Shown: positions 50,803-60,213, counted from the stretch's first letter. The stretch: DNA of 64,000 nt from DATJGR01 sp041739525 (GCA_041739525.1 JBGSNQ010000036.1:1-64000); one strand, 5' to 3'. The notes: generated by a model from the sequence alone, not told the origin. Numbers and translations are program-made.

Positions 50803-51780
50803 CTACGGCGCCAGCGCCGGCTCGTCGAGGGCAGCGAGTTGTTCGCGCAGATGCAGCACGTGTTCCGACCAATAACGCATACTGCCAAATGCGGGGAAGC
50901 CGCGTTGAAACGCGGGGTCGCTCCAGCGCCGCGCGATCCATGCGGCGTGGTGCATGATCCGCAGAGTGCGTAGCGACTCGATCAACGCGAGTTCGCGTGT
51001 ATCGAATTGAAGAAACGTCTCGTAACCTTCGAGCAGTTTTGCGAGGGAACGCGTTTGTTCTTCGCGCTCGCCGGAAAGCAGCATCCACAGGTCCTGAACC
51101 GCCGGCCCCATTACGGTGTCGTCGAAATCGACGAAGTGTGGTGCGTCGTCGCGCCACAAGACGTTTCCGGGATGACAGTCGCCGTGAATACGCCCACCGG
51201 CCGGCAGCCGTGACGCTTCGATCCGCTTCAATAGATGAGTCGTCACCGACGTATAGGCATCGATGAGCTCGTCCGGCACGAAGGCGTGTTGCAGGACGAA
51301 CTCCTTCGACTCGACGCCGAGCCGTTCCACGGTGAACTTCGGTCGGTGTTTGAAGTGTCCGCTGCGTCCGATGCGATGAATGCGCGCCAGCGTACGGCCG
51401 AGTACGCGCAGGTTCTCTTCCGACTCCAGATTCGGGGCGTGGCCCCCTTGGCGCGGAAACAGCGTGAAGCGATAGCCTTCGTGCACCAGCAGCGTTTGCC
51501 CCGACTCGGTTGTGAGTGGCGCAACACACGGCAGTTCAGCCTCCACGAGTTCGCCGATGAATGCATGCTCTTCGAGAATTGCGGCATCGTTCAGTCGTGC
51601 GGGACGATAGAACTTGGCGACGATCTTGCTGCCGTCTTCGAGGCCGATCTGGTAAACGCGGTTTTCGTAGCTGTTCAGCGCGAGCAGGTGACCGTCGCAA
51701 TGAAACCCGAATGCTTCGATCGCCGTGAGAATCAGATCGGGCGATAGATTCGCGTAAGGAGTGTCGTCCGCTTTAGTCAC
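50803..51780 (-). CDS. srkA: stress-response kinase A (YihE/RdoA family Ser/Thr kinase)
   Basis: 325 residues, as in E. coli SrkA. ALNSYENRVYQIGLEDGSKIVAKFYRP carries the nucleotide-binding Lys, RIHGDCHPGNVLWRDD the catalytic HxDxxxxN loop, and HFVDFDDTVMGPAVQDLWMLL the metal-binding Asp. The family counters Cpx/stress-related cell death. Last gene of a comF-modA-srkA run (33 bp from modA). Confidence 0.92.
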   Translation of the reverse strand: MTKADDTPYANLSPDLILTAIEAFGFHCDGHLLALNSYENRVYQIGLEDGSKIVAKFYRPARLNDAAILEEHAFIGELVEAELPCVAPLTTESGQTLLVHEGYRFTLFPRQGGHAPNLESEENLRVLGRTLARIHRIGRSGHFKHRPKFTVERLGVESKEFVLQHAFVPDELIDAYTSVTTHLLKRIEASRLPAGGRIHGDCHPGNVLWRDDAPHFVDFDDTVMGPAVQDLWMLLSGEREEQTRSLAKLLEGYETFLQFDTRELALIESLRTLRIMHHAAWIARRWSDPAFQRGFPAFGSMRYWSEHVLHLREQLAALDEPALAP

Positions 51781-51813
51781 GGTGCGCGCGACCTCTGTTG
51801 GAGAGCGTGTTGC

Positions 51814-52569
51814 TCAATGGGTTGGCGCGAGAACGGCGTAGCCGTTCGCTTCGATCAGTGCGCGACCTGCATCGGATGCAACGAATGTGAGAAACGCCTG
51901 TGCGCGCTCGGCGGCGGGTGTGTTCAGCACGACGGCTTCCTGCACGATCGGCGAATGCATGTTCAACGGCACGAGCCACGCGTCGGCGCTCGGGGGTTTG
52001 CCTTTGTAGTGTGCGATCAGCTGTGCCTGGGCGACGAAGCCGCCGGCGGCGCTCTTCGATTCCACGAATTGCATGGCCTGAGCCACGCTGCTCCCCGTGA
52101 CGAGTTGTGGTTGCGCCTGCTCCCACAACTTCATCGAAGTCAGCGTTTCCTTGGCTGCGAGGCCATAAGGCGCATTGAGCGGATCGGCGATGGCAATGCG
52201 GTGTTGTGGATCCGTTAGCCATTCCGAAGGCGACTGCGAAGGCGCGCCTGGCGTCCACAAAGCGAGGCGGCCGATGGCGTAGACGAATCGGCTCGTCGCC
52301 TTGGCTCGACCATTGGCAACGAGCTGCTCGGTGCGGTTGCCGTCCGCTGAAAACAAAGCGGCAAACGGCGCGCCGTTGACGATCTGCGTGAACAACGCAC
52401 CCGTTGCTCCATATGTGCCTTCGATCTGATCCGACGACTGTTTCGAATACGCGGCTACCAACTCCTCGAACGTGACCTGGAAGTTCGACGCAACGGCGAT
52501 TCGAAGCGGATCCGCATGCGCCGATGCACAGAACAGAAGAACGAGTAGACCTGCAAGCAAGCGATGCAT
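51814..52569 (-). CDS. modA: molybdate-type periplasmic binding protein, without its ABC transporter
   Basis: 251 residues. A signal peptide (MHRLLAGLLVLLFCASAHA) is followed by LRIAVASNFQVTFEELVAAYSKQSSD, GTYGATGALFTQIVNGAPFAALFSADGNRTEQL and IAIADPLNAPYGLAAKETL: the ModA fold with the oxyanion-binding Ser/Ala segments. It captures molybdate or tungstate in the periplasm. No modB or modC is adjacent; it lies between comF and srkA with gaps of 28 and 33 bp. Confidence 0.88.
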   Translation of the reverse strand: MHRLLAGLLVLLFCASAHADPLRIAVASNFQVTFEELVAAYSKQSSDQIEGTYGATGALFTQIVNGAPFAALFSADGNRTEQLVANGRAKATSRFVYAIGRLALWTPGAPSQSPSEWLTDPQHRIAIADPLNAPYGLAAKETLTSMKLWEQAQPQLVTGSSVAQAMQFVESKSAAGGFVAQAQLIAHYKGKPPSADAWLVPLNMHSPIVQEAVVLNTPAAERAQAFLTFVASDAGRALIEANGYAVLAPTH

Positions 52570-52597
52570 TTCGCGTGCACCCGGCGATTCGAGGTGC

Positions 52598-53353
52598 TCA
52601 TTCTAGTGCGAACTTGCTCGTCGGCGGCAGCGTGCGGGCCGCGGTCCATACGTGCACCTCCTTGGCGCCGGCCGCGAGCAGCGTTCGGGCCAGCGATGCG
52701 ACGGTCGTACCGGTGGTCATGACGTCGTCGACCACAGCCACGCATCGGTCGTCGAAGCGACTGCCGGTCGCGAATGCGTCGGTGAGATTGCGCAGTCGCA
52801 GCGTTCGGCTCAGGCCCGCTTGCGGCGGTGTATCGCGAATGCGTTCGCACGCCATCGGTTCGAAAGGCATCTCGAGCCATTGCGCAAGCAACACCGCCTG
52901 GTTGTGACCGCGCCGCAACAGCCGGCGCCGGCTGAGCGGAACGGGAACGACTACGTCCGGCATCGGCCGGTCTGAATAGGCGCTCGCGACGGTCGACGCG
53001 AGCAGGCCACCGAGTACGCGCGCGTCGATGCGTGAGCCGCGGAACTTCAAGCGATGCACCATACGGGTGACCGGCTCGGCGTAACGCAGCGCAGCCACTG
53101 TTCGCGTGTACGGTGGCGCGTGCGAACGGCAGGCGTCGCACGACGCTTCGGTGTTGCTCGCTGTTTCGCCTTTAGCGGAAAGGGGAAGCGCGCATCGCGG
53201 GCAGGGTGATGGGAGTCGGGGCAATGCATTTCGGCAGTGGTCGCACAGATCCGCCGTCGCACCGCCGCGTGAATCGCACAAGATGCAGACCCCAGGCAGC
53301 AGCGCCCACAGGAGGTTGTCGACGCGACGCAGAACGGTGCGGAAGCGGTGCAT
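52598..53353 (-). CDS. comF: ComF family protein (phosphoribosyltransferase domain)
   Basis: 251 residues. Two cysteine pairs near the N-terminus (CILCD, LCDHC) and a third set (CPRCALPL, CDAC) form the ComF zinc finger; the phosphoribosyltransferase loop is CVAVVDDVMTTGTTVASLA. In naturally competent Gammaproteobacteria ComF family members assist DNA uptake or processing; PurF-like activity is also possible. The promoter of this operon is expected in the 123-bp divergent gap before 53477. Confidence 0.9.
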   Translation of the reverse strand: MHRFRTVLRRVDNLLWALLPGVCILCDSRGGATADLCDHCRNALPRLPSPCPRCALPLSAKGETASNTEASCDACRSHAPPYTRTVAALRYAEPVTRMVHRLKFRGSRIDARVLGGLLASTVASAYSDRPMPDVVVPVPLSRRRLLRRGHNQAVLLAQWLEMPFEPMACERIRDTPPQAGLSRTLRLRNLTDAFATGSRFDDRCVAVVDDVMTTGTTVASLARTLLAAGAKEVHVWTAARTLPPTSKFALE

Positions 53354-53476
53354 GCATCAGTAATACGCGGCCTCCATTACGGAGCCAGTGTGAGGCGCTG
53401 CACACTTGCGTGCGACATTGTCCCGGTGTCGCGGCCGGCTCAGTAAGCTCGCTCCCGCCTCTCACAGGACTCAATC

Positions 53477-53758
53477 ATGGCCGTTAACCCCATCATGCAG
53501 GCGGGCGTGAACGGAATTCAGACGGGTCTCAAGGGACTGAAACGCACGGCGCAGGACATTGCCGACCTCAACCTGGATGACCGCGCGCGCCCAACCACGG
53601 ACAACGTGATTCGTCACGATAAGCCTACCGACAAGCTGGCCGACGCAGCGGAAGCCATCGTCGACCTGAAAGTGCACAAGCGTCAGGTGGAAGCGTCCGC
53701 CAAGGTGGTTGAAACCGCCGATGCCGTGCTCGGATTTCTGCTCGACGTTCGCGCCTGA
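53477..53758 (+). CDS. small protein resembling the C-terminal end of flagellar rod/hook proteins
   Basis: 93 residues. The N-terminus MAVNPIMQAGVNGIQTGLKGLKRTAQDIADLN and the C-terminal EAIVDLKVHKRQVEASAKVVETADAVLGFLLDVRA follow the rod/hook terminal helix pattern (x-A-N-x-x-x-V-x-x-T-x-D-E-M-L-G-x-L-L-x-x), seen in small stand-alone proteins of Pseudomonas and related bacteria. No other flagellar gene is in the window. A strong terminator follows 33 bp downstream. Confidence 0.7.
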   Translation: MAVNPIMQAGVNGIQTGLKGLKRTAQDIADLNLDDRARPTTDNVIRHDKPTDKLADAAEAIVDLKVHKRQVEASAKVVETADAVLGFLLDVRA

Positions 53759-53791
53759 TCGCATTCGAATGGCCGCGTTTTGACACTTCCG

Positions 53792-53828
53792 ACACCGCGA
53801 CGTTAAGGTGCGCGTCCGCGGTGTTTTT
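53792..53828 (+). terminator. intrinsic terminator after the flagellar-rod-like gene
   Basis: ACACCGCG and CGCGGTGT pair (8 bp) around a 17-nt loop, followed by TTTTT. It closes the 93-residue gene. A perfect TTGACA at 53780-53785 overlaps this area and may be the -35 of the following acyl-CoA dehydrogenase operon. Confidence 0.75.
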
Positions 53829-53853
53829 CTCTTTTATGCATTGAGGCCAGACC

Positions 53854-55653
53854 ATGGCGGACCTCCGCACCCCGCTTCGCGACACACGCTTTCTGTTGTA
53901 CGACGTGTTCGATTTCGAATCGCACTACGCGCGGCTGTCCGATCGCGAACGCGTAACCCGTGATCTGCTCGACCCGATTCTCGAAGAAGCGGCGCGGTTC
54001 GCCGAGACCGAACTGTTCCCGATCAATCACACCGGCGACATCGAAGGTTGTCGTTTCGAGAATGGCGTAGTCACGACACCACGAGGATTCAAAGAGGCGT
54101 ATCGGACGTACGTTGCGAACGGATGGACCGGAATGACCGGTTCCGCCGCATACGGGGGCCAGGCGCTGCCCCATAGCATTAGTCTGATCGTCGAAGAACC
54201 GATGACCATCGCCAACATGGCGTGGACGATGTACCCCGATCTGTCGCACAGCGCGATGAACGCACTCGAGCGGCACGGCACACCGGAACAAAAGCAGCGA
54301 TTTCTGACGTTGCTGCTGTCGGGTGAATGCACGGGGACGATGTGCCTGACTGAACCGCAGGCGGGCTCGGATGTCGGCATCCTGCGCACCAGAGCGGTGC
54401 CGAATCCCGACGGTACCTACGCGATCACCGGTACGAAGATCTTCATCTCCGCAGGCGAGCACGACTTCGTAGACAACATTCTGCATCTGGTGCTTGCGCG
54501 CGTACCGAATGCACCGCCGGGAACGAAAGGCATCTCGCTCTTCATTGTGCCGAAGTTCATCCCGCGCGAAGACGGAACGCCGGGCCTGCGTAACGGCGTG
54601 CAGTGCACCGGCATCGAAGAAAAGATGGGCATTCACGGCAACGCGACGTGTGTGCTGAACTTCGACGGCGCAACGGGATTCCTGGTGGGCGCCGAAAACG
54701 AAGGCATGCGCTGCATGTTCACGATGATGAACGCGGCGCGACTCGGCGTCGGTATGCAAGGCGTCGGCGTGGCCGAGGCGGCGTATCAAGCGTCCCTCGT
54801 GTATGCGCGAGAGCGGCTGCAGATGCGCGCGGTGACTGGGGCACAAAATCCGAACGGCCCGGCCGATCCCATCATCGTGCACCCGGACGTGCGGCGAATG
54901 CTGCTGACGCAAAAGGCGTTGATCGAAGGTGGTCGTGCGCTCGCGTATTACACCGCGCAGCAAGCCGACCTCGCAGAGTTCGGTCCGCCGGAGGGACGCG
55001 ACGACGCCGAGACGATGCTCAGTTTTCTGACGCCGATCGTGAAGGCGTTCCTTACCGAGTGTGGATTCGAAAGCGTCAACCATGCCGTGCAGATCTTCGG
55101 CGGTCACGGTTTCATTCGAGAAACCGGCATCGAGCAGTACGTACGCGACAGCCGCATCACGTTGATTTACGAAGGCACCACTCAGATACAGGCGCTCGAC
55201 CTGCTCGGCCGCAAGGTGATGATGACGCAAGGTAAGGCGCTGCTCGTGTTCGTTGACGAAATGCACCGGCTGTCGAAAGAGTGCGCGGGGACGCTGCCCG
55301 ACGTCTCGGCTGCGCTCGAACGAATTGCAAGCGAATGGGCAACGCTCAGCATGGCAACGGGCGGTCGTGCAGCGGGTGATCTCAACGAACTCGGCGCCGC
55401 GTCGGTCGATTACCTCATGTATAGCGGCTACGCGGCGCTTACGTATTGCTGGGCACGAATGGCCTTCGTCGCCAGCCGACAACTCAACAAAGGCGCGAAG
55501 GTCGGTGCCGATCCGTTCCTCACCGGTAAAGTTGCTACAGCCCGATTCTACGTGGCGCGCATGTTGCCGCGTGCGGAAATGCATAAGCGCGCGATCGAAG
55601 GCGGCGCCGCGGTGCTGATGCAGATCGATTCCGCCGCGTTCGACCACGTTTAA
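53854..55653 (+). CDS. long acyl-CoA dehydrogenase (FadE5/DmdC-like)
   Basis: 599 residues, as in the long class with an extra C-terminal helical domain. N-terminal LLYDVFDFESHYARLSDRERVTRDLLDPILEEAARFAETELFPIN; FAD/substrate region MCLTEPQAGSDVGILRTRAV and ITGTKIFISAGEHD; catalytic Glu in LIYEGTTQIQALDLLGRK. Members oxidise medium- to long-chain acyl-CoA or methylmercaptopropionyl-CoA; the acyl chain is not predictable. The next gene, 24 bp away, is a tandem paralogue. Confidence 0.92.
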   Translation: MADLRTPLRDTRFLLYDVFDFESHYARLSDRERVTRDLLDPILEEAARFAETELFPINHTGDIEGCRFENGVVTTPRGFKEAYRTYVANGWTGMTGSAAYGGQALPHSISLIVEEPMTIANMAWTMYPDLSHSAMNALERHGTPEQKQRFLTLLLSGECTGTMCLTEPQAGSDVGILRTRAVPNPDGTYAITGTKIFISAGEHDFVDNILHLVLARVPNAPPGTKGISLFIVPKFIPREDGTPGLRNGVQCTGIEEKMGIHGNATCVLNFDGATGFLVGAENEGMRCMFTMMNAARLGVGMQGVGVAEAAYQASLVYARERLQMRAVTGAQNPNGPADPIIVHPDVRRMLLTQKALIEGGRALAYYTAQQADLAEFGPPEGRDDAETMLSFLTPIVKAFLTECGFESVNHAVQIFGGHGFIRETGIEQYVRDSRITLIYEGTTQIQALDLLGRKVMMTQGKALLVFVDEMHRLSKECAGTLPDVSAALERIASEWATLSMATGGRAAGDLNELGAASVDYLMYSGYAALTYCWARMAFVASRQLNKGAKVGADPFLTGKVATARFYVARMLPRAEMHKRAIEGGAAVLMQIDSAAFDHV

Positions 55654-55677
55654 CTTGATCCAAAGAGACCACTCGAC

Positions 55678-57432
55678 ATGCCGGAATACGTAGCACCCAC
55701 GCGTGACATGGAGTTCGTGTTGTTCGACCTGCTCGATGCGGAATCGACATGGCGTCGCATTCCCCGGCTGACGGATGTGACGCGCGATCTCGTGGGAGCG
55801 GTGCTCGAGGAGGGCGGCAAGATCGCCTCCGAACAACTCGCACCGCTGAATCCGGTTGGTGATCGCGCCGGAAGCACGTGGAGTGCTAACGGCGTAACGA
55901 CGCCGCCGGGGTTCAAGCAGGGATTCAGTGCGCTTGCAGGCGGTGGTTGGCTCGGCGTGGCGGGCGACCCGGCCCATGGGGGGCAGGGCCTTCCGAAGAT
56001 GCTGACGGTCGCGCTCGAAGAGATGTTCTACGGCGCGAACACGGGTCTGTATCTATGCGGCACGCTCACGGTTGGCGCAGCGACGTGTATCGCCACCCAC
56101 GGCAGTGAGGCGCAGAAGGCGTTGTATTTGCCGAAGCTCTACTCGGGTGAGTGGGCCGGCGCGATGGCGCTTACCGAAGCGCATGCCGGCACCGACCTCG
56201 GCATCATGCGCAGCCGCGCCGAGCCCGCCACCGACGGCAGCTATCGCATCAGCGGCACGAAGATCTTCATCACGTACGGCGATCACGATCTCACCGCCAA
56301 CAGCGTGCACCTGGTGCTGGCCAAGCTACCTGATGCTCCGGAAGGAACGCGCGGCATTTCGTTGTTCATCGTGCCGAAGTTCGTGGTGAACGAAGACGGC
56401 TCGCTCGGAGCGCGCAATTCGTTCACGAGCGGATCCATTGAACACAAGATGGGTGTGAAGGGCAGCCCGACCTGTGTGATGAACTACGATCGCGCGGTGG
56501 GACATCTGATCGGCGAGCAGAATCAGGGGCTCGCTGCGATGTTCACGATGATGAACTACGAGCGCCTGTCCGTAGGCATACAGGGACTGGGAACCGCGGA
56601 AGCTGCGTACCAGGCGGCGAGCGGTTATGCACTGGAGCGACTGCAAGGGCGCTCGCCGCTCGGCGCGCAGCGGCGCGATGCGGCCGCGGATCCGATCGTC
56701 GCGCATCCCGATGTGCGGCGTATGTTGTTGACCGTGCGCGCATACAACGAAGCGGGGCGCGCCTTTGCGGCGTTGGTAGGGCGTGAGCTCGATCTTGCCA
56801 AGTACTCGCCTGACGACACGGAGCGCGAGCGTGCGGAACGCCTCGTTGGCTTGCTTACTCCCATCGCGAAAGCTCACCTGACCGATCGCGGCTTCGAAGC
56901 CTGCGTCATCGCGCAGCAGGTATTCGGTGGCCACGGTTATATAGCGGAATGGGGCGTTGAGCAGTTCGTGCGCGACGCGCGCATCGCGCAGATTTACGAA
57001 GGCACGAACGGTGTGCAGGCACTCGATCTGCTCGGGCGCAAGGTGATACGCGATGGCGGTGCCACTGCCAACGAATTCATCGGGTCGATGCGCGCAGATG
57101 TGAACAGCGTTGCCAGCGAATATGGCGATGCGCTGGAACTGGCGATTGATCGGCTCGCCGATGTCACGAAGCGCCTGCTCGAACGTGCGTCCAGCGATCC
57201 GGCGCTGGCGGGCGCGGCGTCCGTCGATTATCTCGATCTGTTCGCGCTGACGACGTACGCATGGTTGTGGGCACGAATGGCAACCATAGCGCCATCAGAC
57301 GAATTCGGTGCCGCGAAGCGCCACACGGCGCGGTTCTTTTACGCGCGTTTGCTGCCCCGCTCGCTTGCACTCACCGCGGCGATCGACAGTCAGTCGTCCG
57401 CGATCATGGACATGCCCGCCGAATCATTCTGA
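55678..57432 (+). CDS. long acyl-CoA dehydrogenase, tandem paralogue
   Basis: 584 residues with the same block order as its neighbour: EFVLFDLLDAESTWRRIPRLTDVTRDLVGAVLEEGGKIASEQLAPLNPVGD, ALTEAHAGTDLGIMRSRAE, ISGTKIFITYGDHD, FGGHGYIAEWGVEQFVRDARIAQIYEGTNGVQALDLLGRK. In the flavin block the usual E-P-x-A-G-S-D reads EAHAGTD, a noticeable difference. Overlaps the convergent lipoprotein gene by 9 bp. Confidence 0.92.
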   Translation: MPEYVAPTRDMEFVLFDLLDAESTWRRIPRLTDVTRDLVGAVLEEGGKIASEQLAPLNPVGDRAGSTWSANGVTTPPGFKQGFSALAGGGWLGVAGDPAHGGQGLPKMLTVALEEMFYGANTGLYLCGTLTVGAATCIATHGSEAQKALYLPKLYSGEWAGAMALTEAHAGTDLGIMRSRAEPATDGSYRISGTKIFITYGDHDLTANSVHLVLAKLPDAPEGTRGISLFIVPKFVVNEDGSLGARNSFTSGSIEHKMGVKGSPTCVMNYDRAVGHLIGEQNQGLAAMFTMMNYERLSVGIQGLGTAEAAYQAASGYALERLQGRSPLGAQRRDAAADPIVAHPDVRRMLLTVRAYNEAGRAFAALVGRELDLAKYSPDDTERERAERLVGLLTPIAKAHLTDRGFEACVIAQQVFGGHGYIAEWGVEQFVRDARIAQIYEGTNGVQALDLLGRKVIRDGGATANEFIGSMRADVNSVASEYGDALELAIDRLADVTKRLLERASSDPALAGAASVDYLDLFALTTYAWLWARMATIAPSDEFGAAKRHTARFFYARLLPRSLALTAAIDSQSSAIMDMPAESF

Positions 57433-58092
57433 TTCAATGGGGGCGTCGGCGGTGGCGGTTCCTGCTGCAGGGCAGGGGTGACGCGGATCGGAATCGTTGC
57501 ACGCTTGGATCGCGCGCAAATACAACGACCACTCCGCCATCACTTCCGGCGGCATGGGCATCGTGTCTTTTTCCATCGGCTCGACGCGCTTCGCGCGCGT
57601 AATGACGAAGAAATGATCATCCGCGCGGATTGTCTTCACCAACGTCAGCTGGCCCTTCCTGATCAGCGGATTCTCGGAACAGATGAACAGCCGAACCGAC
57701 GTTGGATAGTCGTTTTCCAGACCCGAGAACGTTTCGTGATCCGAGAACTTCGTGCACGTCTTGCGCTGGTCGTCGGCGATCGACTTGAGCAACTCGATCG
57801 GGTCGGGCAACGGTGCAGCGCTGAGCGACTCGAATGACACCTTGTCGGACCATTCGTTCGGATCGGATTCCGGCGGCACATATTCGACCATACGAATTCC
57901 CGGCCCTTCAGTTTTGAAACTCTGCAACCAACCGGTCGGCGGTTCCGCGAGCAGGTGTTCGGGCGAGGTGTCGGGCGGTACCGCGGGCCGTTCCGGTGCG
58001 GAGGGCTTTTCGACGGATGAATGCTCGGCTTTCCCGTCACCGCAGCCGGCGAGCGCGATGGCCAGAAGCAACGTGATGCACCTTTTCGACAT
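57424..58092 (-). CDS. lipoprotein, unknown function
   Basis: 222 residues. The signal peptide ends in the lipobox ALAGC, with Cys17 lipidated. A Pro-rich linker (KPSAPERPAVPPDTSPEH) leads to a soluble domain with WLQSFKTEGPGIRMVEYVPPES, CTKFSDHETFSGLENDYPTSVRLFICSENPLIRKGQLTLVKTIRADDHFFVITRAKRV and two or more cysteine pairs. Periplasmic or outer-membrane attached. No family recognised. It lies 131 bp after mpl on the same strand. Confidence 0.75.
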   Translation of the reverse strand: MSKRCITLLLAIALAGCGDGKAEHSSVEKPSAPERPAVPPDTSPEHLLAEPPTGWLQSFKTEGPGIRMVEYVPPESDPNEWSDKVSFESLSAAPLPDPIELLKSIADDQRKTCTKFSDHETFSGLENDYPTSVRLFICSENPLIRKGQLTLVKTIRADDHFFVITRAKRVEPMEKDTMPMPPEVMAEWSLYLRAIQACNDSDPRHPCPAAGTATADAPIESE

Positions 58093-58223
58093 CGTTGGCG
58101 AGCCTCGGAGTTTGCGGCAGCAGGATGCTAGCGCGTCGGTTGCAGGTTCAGTAGACGTTGCCAGCGATTCCGCGACAAACGTCTCAAGCGCCATGTCGTC
58201 ATGCGCTCTTCAGCGGCGCACTC

Positions 58224-59639
58224 TCACACGCTGCTCGTCAGCGCCGCGGTCAGCTTGCGATGGATACCGCCGAAGCCGCCGTTGCTCATGATGACGATGT
58301 GTCGACGATGTTTCGGCGGCGGCAGTGTCGCCAGCTTGCGGATGAGGTGATCGAGGTCGTCTTCCATCGTCGCGCGCACCACGCTCGCGTGAACCACCTC
58401 GGTCAGATCCCATTTGATGTTCTCGCCGCGAAACCAGTACACGCTGTCGGCTGCTGCGCAGCAGGTCGATAGCTCGTCGCGCAACGTTCCGAGCGACATC
58501 GTATGCGATCGCGGCTCGATCACCGCGATAATTTCGTCGCTGGCAAAACGATTGCGCAATCCCTGCAACGTGGTTCGAATCGCTGTGGGGTGATGCGCGA
58601 AGTCGTCGTAAACGCAAACGTTGCCGACTTCGCCGATCAACTCCAGCCTGCGTGTGACGCCTTGAAACGAATTGAGCGCTTCGATTGCGACCTCCGGAGG
58701 TACGCCTGCATGCCGCGCGGCCGCAATGGCATTCAATCCGTTCGCCACGTTGTGCTGGCCGAGTTGGCTCCACTTCACTTCGCCGAGAACATTGTCGTTC
58801 AGCTGTGGCGCGAAGCTCGAACCATCGGAGGACACGCTCGTCGTCTTCCACAGTTCGCCGTTGTCCATCGAAACCTTCGCGACTTTGCGCGGTCGTTGGT
58901 TGCCGCGAACGCGGGCCACCGGCGTCCAGCATCCCATACGAAGCACCTGATCTACCGCCTCGTCGTGCTCGGGCGCAACGATCAAGCCGCCCGACGGAAC
59001 CGTGCGCAGCAGGTGATGGAATTGCGTCTGAATCGCGGCGAGATCCGGAAAGATGTCGGCGTGGTCGTACTCGAGATTATTGATGACAAGTGTGCGCGGC
59101 CGGTAGTGCACGAACTTCGAGCGGCGATCGAAATACGAGGTGTCGTATTCGTCAGCCTCCACCACGAAGAACGGTTGGCTTCCGAGACGCGCGGATACGC
59201 CGAAGTCCTTTGGAACGCCGCCGATCAGGAAGCCGGGATTCAAACCGGCACGATCGAGTATGTGCGCGAGCATGCTCGCCGTGGTCGTTTTGCCGTGCGT
59301 GCCGGATACGGCGAGAACCCAGCGCCCGTTCAGAATTTGCCGACCGAGCCATTCCGCGCCGGATGTATACGGCAAACCTTTCTCGAGCACATATTCGATG
59401 CCGGCGTGGCCGCGGGGTAACTGGGCGTTGCCGATCACCACGAGATCCGGTGCAGGATTCATCTGAGCGGGATCGAAACCTTCGTACACGGTGATGTCTG
59501 CGGCCGCGAGCTGATCACTCATCGGCGGATACAGTGCCTTGTCGGAACCGCTGACGCGCATGCCGGACTCGCGCGCCAAAAGCGCGAGGCTGCCCATCAG
59601 GGTTCCGCCGATACCGAGGAAATAGATGTGTTGCGTCAA
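58224..59639 (-). CDS. mpl: UDP-N-acetylmuramate:L-alanyl-gamma-D-glutamyl-meso-diaminopimelate ligase
   Basis: 471 residues, close to E. coli Mpl (457). FLGIGGTLMGSLALLARE and SGSDKALYPPMSDQLAAADI begin the Mur-ligase N-domain; the ATP loop is GTHGKTTT at 113-120; EADEYDTSYFDRRSKFVHYRP and DDFAHHPTAIRTTLQGLR follow. It re-attaches the recycled peptidoglycan tripeptide to UDP-MurNAc in the cytosol, so this cell recycles murein. Confidence 0.95.
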   Translation of the reverse strand: MTQHIYFLGIGGTLMGSLALLARESGMRVSGSDKALYPPMSDQLAAADITVYEGFDPAQMNPAPDLVVIGNAQLPRGHAGIEYVLEKGLPYTSGAEWLGRQILNGRWVLAVSGTHGKTTTASMLAHILDRAGLNPGFLIGGVPKDFGVSARLGSQPFFVVEADEYDTSYFDRRSKFVHYRPRTLVINNLEYDHADIFPDLAAIQTQFHHLLRTVPSGGLIVAPEHDEAVDQVLRMGCWTPVARVRGNQRPRKVAKVSMDNGELWKTTSVSSDGSSFAPQLNDNVLGEVKWSQLGQHNVANGLNAIAAARHAGVPPEVAIEALNSFQGVTRRLELIGEVGNVCVYDDFAHHPTAIRTTLQGLRNRFASDEIIAVIEPRSHTMSLGTLRDELSTCCAAADSVYWFRGENIKWDLTEVVHASVVRATMEDDLDHLIRKLATLPPPKHRRHIVIMSNGGFGGIHRKLTAALTSSV

Positions 59640-59655
59640 GGTAGTCCTTTAATCG

Positions 59656-60213
59656 CTAACGACCTGCTGCGGCGCTCGACAAGACGAAGGCCATGGTGGC
59701 CATCGAGAAGGCGAGAAAGATACCAACGAAAACCGTCACATTCAGCGCGCGATGCAGGATGAATCCGTTCACCGCGATCGACCAGATACCGATCAACGCA
59801 CCAATTCCCATCATGATTGGGCTGTTGATCCCGCCAACGAGCGATACCGTGATGAAGGCGAGCAGCGTGAACAGCAGGTCGCAACCGAACAGCGCGGTGA
59901 TGGTCGCCGGAAAGCGCCCGATCACGCCGCGCAATGTGAGCGCAGTCCAGGTAGCGGCCGCCAGTGTCGCGATGCTGACGAAGGTCGATGTCGCAATCTG
60001 CATCGGCGTGATGTCGGCGCCGGCGAATCGAAGACCGACGAAAAACGATGCGAGCACATCGGCAACGACCACGGCGCCGACGAATAGCGGATGTGTCGGC
60101 ACGAGTTCCGGTCCGCGCCGCAACAGGCAGATATTCCAGAACACGGCGAGGATGGGTTTCATTGCGCGGTGGGCCCAGACGAGCGCGAATTGTCGCACAA
60201 AAATCTTTACCAT
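59656..60213 (-). CDS. five-helix membrane protein, unknown function
   Basis: 185 residues from MVKIFVRQFALVW. Hydrophobic helices at LFVGAVVVADVLASFFVGL, ATSTFVSIATLAAATWTAL, ALFGCDLLFTLLAFITVSLVGG, IGALIGIWSIAVNGFIL and FVGIFLAFSMATMAFVLSSAA. It probably shares a transcript with mpl (16-bp gap). Divergent from the PPi-phosphofructokinase by 39 bp. No family recognised. Confidence 0.72.
   Translation of the reverse strand: MVKIFVRQFALVWAHRAMKPILAVFWNICLLRRGPELVPTHPLFVGAVVVADVLASFFVGLRFAGADITPMQIATSTFVSIATLAAATWTALTLRGVIGRFPATITALFGCDLLFTLLAFITVSLVGGINSPIMMGIGALIGIWSIAVNGFILHRALNVTVFVGIFLAFSMATMAFVLSSAAAGR

Noticed and set aside
53803..55977. 724-codon minus-strand frame opposite the first long acyl-CoA dehydrogenase
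   Set aside because: Antisense shadow; no recognisable domain and begins inside the next gene.
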